A stretch of 64,000 bases of DNA from Dendronephthya gigantea (lineage: Eukaryota; Cnidaria; Anthozoa; Malacalcyonacea; Nephtheidae): NCBI RefSeq assembly GCF_004324835.1, contig NW_021163318.1, positions 37,501 through 101,500 on the forward strand, in the 5' to 3' direction. The notes below the pieces were generated by a model. The model saw nothing but the letters and a program-made list of their open reading frames with translations. It did no database searches and was not told where the DNA came from. Below are positions 59,696-64,000 of this stretch, one piece after another (position 1 is the first letter of the stretch; every line of letters starts with the position of its first letter). Position numbers and translations under genes: made by a program.

Positions 59696-60603
59696 ATGTC
59701 TTTCTACAAAGAGTTGAATAATTTGAGCACGGCCGACTTTTATGAATGCAATTCAACATCGAGATCATCTAAAAGAAAGGCAACGAGGGCTTCAAGGGAA
59801 TTATTCGAAGTTGAGAGAGTGATTTCGCGCAGAATTCAACAAGGGAAGGTGAGCGTGATAGTATATCTGTGTATTTTTAAAATAGCTTAAAATGTCATTG
59901 ATTTTATAATCAAGTTATACCTTCTCTGTTTCTGTATGTATACAATTATTCTCCCCAGCTCTCACTGGTCGATAATGGTTTTGTTTTTAACACTCGAATA
60001 ATTTTATTACAGCCAAAGTATTATGTGAAATGGCGAAATTTCTCCAGCTTACAAAATAGCTGGGAGCCAGAGGAAAATTTGAATACTGCCGCATTAAGGT
60101 ACTGTACTATTTTTCCTATTCATCTAAACTTCTCGAAATATAATGTTCAGAGATTTCATCAGAATAACTCATATTTTTGTATTACCTTTCTGAGCTTTTG
60201 AAAACCCAGCATTGTACATGCCTGATGAAATCATTCAGGATGCAAGAGATGCCTTAGCTTGTGGTATATTGGAGCAACTTAAGTCCAGAAGTGTACTACC
60301 CACTGTCATCCCCTTTCGCCATGATGTTTTCAGATACTTTTTCGGTGGAAAGGGAGAAAAAGCATTGAAAGAGGTGCTGTGCTGCTACACAAGTCTGATT
60401 TTCAGGCTTGTAATTTTCCAAATAATTGGGACAGAGTAATGGATAGCATGGGGGATGGCTTAGCAGTTGACTTTCCCATTAAGTTTAGACCATTTCTGTC
60501 ATGGAGCCCAAAGACATATCTTCTTAGGGATGGGCAAGTTATTCCTAGCTCAAGATATCGCCCTGAGAAATTAAGTATCTCTATGTGTAAGATAGCATTA
60601 TAA
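59696..60603 (+). CDS. Chromodomain protein
   Basis: Exon 1 (59696-59848) opens MSFYKELNNLSTADFYECNS, has a basic stretch SSKRKATRA, and begins the chromodomain with ELFEVERVISRRIQQGK. After a 164-base gt/ag intron, exon 2 (60013-60098) gives PKYYVKWRNFSSLQNSWEPE and ENLNTAAL. The aromatic cage residues (F/Y, W, W) of a methyl-lysine reader are present. Downstream, 60210-60380 codes YMPDEIIQDARDALACGILE and on; the segment NFPNNWDRVMDSMGDGLAVD then RPFLSWSPKTYLL lies in another frame (60379-60603), so another intron (an acceptor ttttcag at 60325-60331 fits) or a frameshift is needed. The exon 2/3 joint is also out of frame unless the donor at 60106 is used. Function beyond chromatin binding is unknown; it may belong to a transposon with the gene at 60883-63288. 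Confidence 0.65.
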
Positions 60604-60882
60604 TTATATTATTAACACCTATTTGTACATGCATGAACACAATCAATGAAAGTGATTACCTAACAACAACTTAACCCTTTTTTGCCAAAACAGCCACAAC
60701 TCTTAGAAATTCTCAAAAGAGATCTCATTTTGGTTAATTAAGTTATTTACATATTTATTTCATTAGAAATAGACATGGGGAATTAGATATTCTTGCTCAA
60801 TTGACCTTGCTATTAGACAAAAGCATTAAATTATGCAACAAAACAAGGCTTGTCTTGGCAGAGAATGGGTAATTTCAAGTAA

Positions 60883-63288
60883 TTATGTCCATCCAACTCT
60901 CCTTCTTTTATCCCTAATCCCTGCCTCCCAGTAATTACTATCTTTTTTGTTATAAGCTCTCTTTGTTCGCTGACTGCCGTGTAATTCCCACTGCCTGGAT
61001 TCTAATTGGAGGATGTCTGATGCTGGGTTTTTATTGTTTGATTTGCGCAAAACGACACTCCTTGCCACATCATTGTTTTTCTCAACCCCCTGGCCGGTGA
61101 AGAATTTCACAGATTGATACATTTTCATAAACCAGGGCACATGATATACTAGGGCATGCATGTAAGGAGTAACTGCTGCTCTGCTATATCCTTTGTGAAT
61201 ATATCCAGTTTTTAATGATGTGAAAAGTTTGATCCATTCTTTTGCTTTTTCAAAATAATTGTTAGAGATCTCATCGGTTATCTGTTTAGCAGTTACTATT
61301 TTGTAGAGTTCATCAAAATCTTTCCATATTTTAATAACAACCCCACATGTATCAGGCATCAGACAATCGGCCAATTTATCTGGAAGTTCAGCTAATAGCT
61401 TTTTTTTATCTGCGCCTAGTAGACTTGTGAAGTCGTATTGCCCAGATGCCTTCCCATCCTCAGTTTTCTTTTCCCATATATCAAAGCTTACCCCGCATGA
61501 TCTAATTGTTGCCTGAAGATTTGTGAGATGTGTGTAATTTCTTTCACATTTTTTTTTGTTGAAATTTTCTTTCATATCCCAGGAAATAACTTCCTGAATA
61601 ATATTGTTTAATAAGACATCCATTACTCTTAGTAATAAATGTAACTCATCCAGTACAACATGATCCAAGTCAATTTTAACAAGTGGCTCATTGACACAAG
61701 AATACTTGTCCTTTGAACCATTCTTTTTTGCCATGTCAATAACTTGTTGCAGTGTGCGTTTGAGGGGGGCAGAGTTATAATACTCCAAGTCTTTGTCCAT
61801 TACCCACCGGGAATCCTTGTGAATTATGCACCAAACACATGCAAAATTTGATGTCGCTGATTTCATGCCAAGCATGAGGAGTAGGAATTTGTAGTCTCCC
61901 CCAAGGAAGAACTCAAGATTTAATCTTGAGTTATTGATTGTGATTTCACTAACCTGGATTAGGTTGTTGCTCCTGAAAAATCATTCCAAATGAGTCTTTC
62001 AGTGTTTCATAGCTTTCAGACCCCTTAACAATAGCGAATGTGTGGTTTCCACTGGCAGACATCACATCATCTTGGTTTTGTAGTAGAGAGAATGAAAGCA
62101 AAATAAAACTTGAATTTCTTGTCATTCGTGCCCCATCACCAGAGAGTTTTATTTGAATTTTCTCTTTACTCCAATCTACTTCATCATGTAATTTAACAAA
62201 TTCTTCAACACGAGCTTTTAACATATCAGTAAATGATATTTGGGCACCATCAGCATTACCTGGGGTTGGGACAACATTACTGATGTCATTAAGTTGCCCT
62301 CTTCTCTGTTTAACAAGATATGACTTAGGAAGCCCATCAATGATCATTGTGAGTTCATGATAAAATGAATCTCCAATGCAAATTTGTCAGCAAGAACAAC
62401 ATTGTTCTATTGTTTTTTGGTCTTGGCTTGATAAGCTGTCAAAGCCCTTGCTGTCATCAGTTGGAATAGTGTCATCAACACTAAGATGATGGACTATACC
62501 CGTCTGCTGTTCCACAGCTTTTAGCTCTGTTAACTCAAGACCAAATGATTTCATAAACCAGAGTGCTATTTTTGCTCTTGACAGAAAGGTTTTTAGAGTT
62601 CTTGATTTTTTGGCAACATGGGCTATATCCTTGCCCTTATTTACAAAATTGTGTTTCTCTTCAAGGCGGTCAATATAAACTAGTAGTTCCTTGTTTACAT
62701 CATGCAGATTCTTAATTTCTTCATCTTTCTCTTTCAAAGCAGAAACCATCTCCACATAAAGCTTCTCTTTTTCTTCTTGAAGATTCTTGTAACTTTTCTT
62801 CCACTTTTCTAGATCATCACAAATATTCTCATTTTCTCTTTGCAAATCCTTCACAGAAATGACCATCTCTTCAAAGATTTGGAATCTTCTAACTTTGGAA
62901 TCAAGTTCCTTTCTCTTGCGCCCCCCCTTGGCCTTGTTGTATGCAGTCTTTACCATTCCTGCAAACTTTTCCAAAGAAGTGTTGACTTCATTTCTGATAG
63001 TTCTGTCTTTTGTAATTCCAAAGACATCCCAGGTATTGAAAGTTCGAATAGGTCGACATAATCTAGACAACAATGATTTGGGCAAGAATTTTCATTCTCA
63101 GCTGTTGCTAAATTCTTCTTTTCCTTCTGGTTTACCATGTATTCCTGCCATAATTTTAAAAGTGGGTATGGAATCCCCACTGCAAAAAGAACTGGCCTTG
63201 CATTAGTTTTTCCTGCATATGCTAATGAGGGTTCCTCAATACATAATTTCCATTTTAAAATGCAATGATCTGGAGGTATATCAGACAT
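60883..63288 (-). pseudogene. Coiled-coil, transposase-like protein of unrecognised family
   Basis: Starts MSDIPPDHCILKWKLCIEEP at 63288, with a Cys/His-bearing N-terminus (ENSCPNHCC), a frame change near 63075, a long coiled coil (VKDLQRENENICDDLEKWKK ... LHDVNKELLVYIDRLEEKHN), then an in-frame TGA at 62387-62389, then IGDSFYHELTMIIDGLPKSY, IKLSGDGARMTRNSSFILLS, GNHTFAIVKGSESYETLKDS, a one-base frame slip near 61965, FFLGGDYKFLLLMLGMKSAT, FACVWCIIHKDSRW and VVLDELHLLLRVMDVL. The Asp residues in GDG, GGD and DELHLLLR spaced along the chain recall a DDE/RNase H fold, and a CxxC follows the second. I recall similar unnamed proteins in sponges, cnidarians and some fungi but cannot name the family. 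The tail is basic (KRAYNKK ... RDKRRRVGW). Confidence 0.5.
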
Positions 63289-64000
63289 TTTGTAGAACTC
63301 TGATCCAGGGATAGATGATTATTCAGTGAAAAACTGAAGGATGGAATTTCTCAAAACTATAACAAAGATATTACAACTTTCCAAACTTTAGAAGACGTCC
63401 AAAAAAATTTGAATATATTTGCATTTGGCGCAATTTCTTTTGTTTTGGAGCCTGTTTCCCACGCAGTTGTTAGTCAGCGGTTGTCCTTCAAAATGATTAT
63501 AAAATGGCGAAGCAGAAAGGCATTTTCTGCGTTGTATTTGGCAACATTTCGAGTTTTTTTCTGCCACAAACCGCTCACAATGGCTGGAATTTCAGGTTTT
63601 ACTTTGCCTTAAAACAGACAATTTTAAAGTGTTGGGGCCGCTTAGCTAAAAACTCTGGTGTTTTAAAACTTATACGCAATAGTAGATCGAACATCGTACA
63701 ACAAATATAGAGGTGTGGAAGTTGTCGGCAAACTTTTTCGACAGCGCTATAATAGACCAAATGTGAGCGAGTAGGGAGGATTTACTGAATTTAATAGAAG
63801 CTTATATTGTGTGGAAATGTATTGAGTCGACCTAACTCGGGCCGGCTGAAGGCAAATCGTGAGACGTCAAAACCCTCGAGAACTATATTTTCATGTAGGT
63901 CACACTATTTCTAGACGTGTGGAACGTGCAAATCATTATACATTTCATTGTGCGCATCGATTTTATATTGTTGGTAATGGAATACCATACAATAATCGCC
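63289..64000. other. Upstream region, no gene recognised
   Basis: A frame at 63504-63710 starting MAKQKGIFCVVFGN has no known domain. No TIR partner to any end in the window was found, so if 59.6-63.3 kb is one transposon its right end may lie beyond 64000. Confidence 0.4.

Noticed and set aside
63504-63710. Possible gene starting MAKQKGIF
   Set aside because: No domain, no splice partners and no conservation evidence; kept only as a note in the upstream region.
1-64000. Altered genetic code (TAG/TAA/TGA as sense codons)
   Set aside because: The shared MULE stops and the TGA at a Trp site in the channel tempted this reading, but TAF10 and the long KDZ gene use ordinary stops and contain none inside, so mutation is the simpler account.
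1-64000. CRISPR array, bacterial operon or prophage
   Set aside because: The tandem arrays lack the spacer pattern, and spliced animal genes fill the window.

Overview
This AT-rich 64 kb window is nuclear DNA of an animal. It holds two recognisable host genes with short introns (a ClC-2-type chloride channel and the TFIID/SAGA subunit TAF10), and most of the rest is transposons. The TE mix (KDZ, a MULE with SWIM/Ulp1/PHD domains, CR1/L2-like LINE, mariner, BEL/Pao fossil) and the compact introns fit an early-branching marine invertebrate such as a sponge or cnidarian. That placement is inference, not proof.

Layout. 36-6128: MULE copy 1 (genes on minus) with 112-bp terminal inverted repeats (TIRs). 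6129-11470: non-coding DNA with a SINE-like stretch and three tandem arrays. 11471-17280: left arm of a large inverted duplication, with a small basic-protein gene, a probable 5' coding end of TAF10, and MULE copy 2 (to about 17953). 17954-23171: no genes; a 498-bp foldback element, a 193-bp tandem array and a small TIR element. 23172-31484: a KDZ transposon with perfect 125-bp TIRs, a 9-bp target duplication and a 17-exon transposase that reads open throughout; a 182-bp array and a BEL/Pao fossil fragment lie inside it. 31494-33669: no gene seen. 33672-39951: a DD41D-type mariner split by a CR1/L2-like LINE. 39954-44678: no gene seen. 44679-50429: ClC-2-like chloride channel that looks recently pseudogenised. 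52162-52913: a 20-base MULE end joined to TAF10, which has no start codon here. 53572-58595: MULE copy 3 (plus), part of the right arm (53720-59593), followed by a second copy of the small basic gene. 59696-60603: a chromodomain gene. 60883-63288 (minus): a coiled-coil, transposase-like gene of a family I cannot name.

How it fits together. The MULE codes for an unusual chain: a CARF/ALS2CR8-like DNA-binding region, MULE DDE core, SWIM zinc finger, Ulp1 protease and PHD finger. One MULE insertion appears to have landed between, or inside the 5' end of, two head-to-head host genes (TAF10 and the small basic gene). Its two 9-bp target-site copies (CTGAAACTC) now lie about 40 kb apart, at 12420 and 52182, so the locus was rearranged afterwards and one side was copied in inverted orientation. 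TAF10 as it stands here is therefore cut off from its likely start. The KDZ element is the youngest and most complete mobile element.
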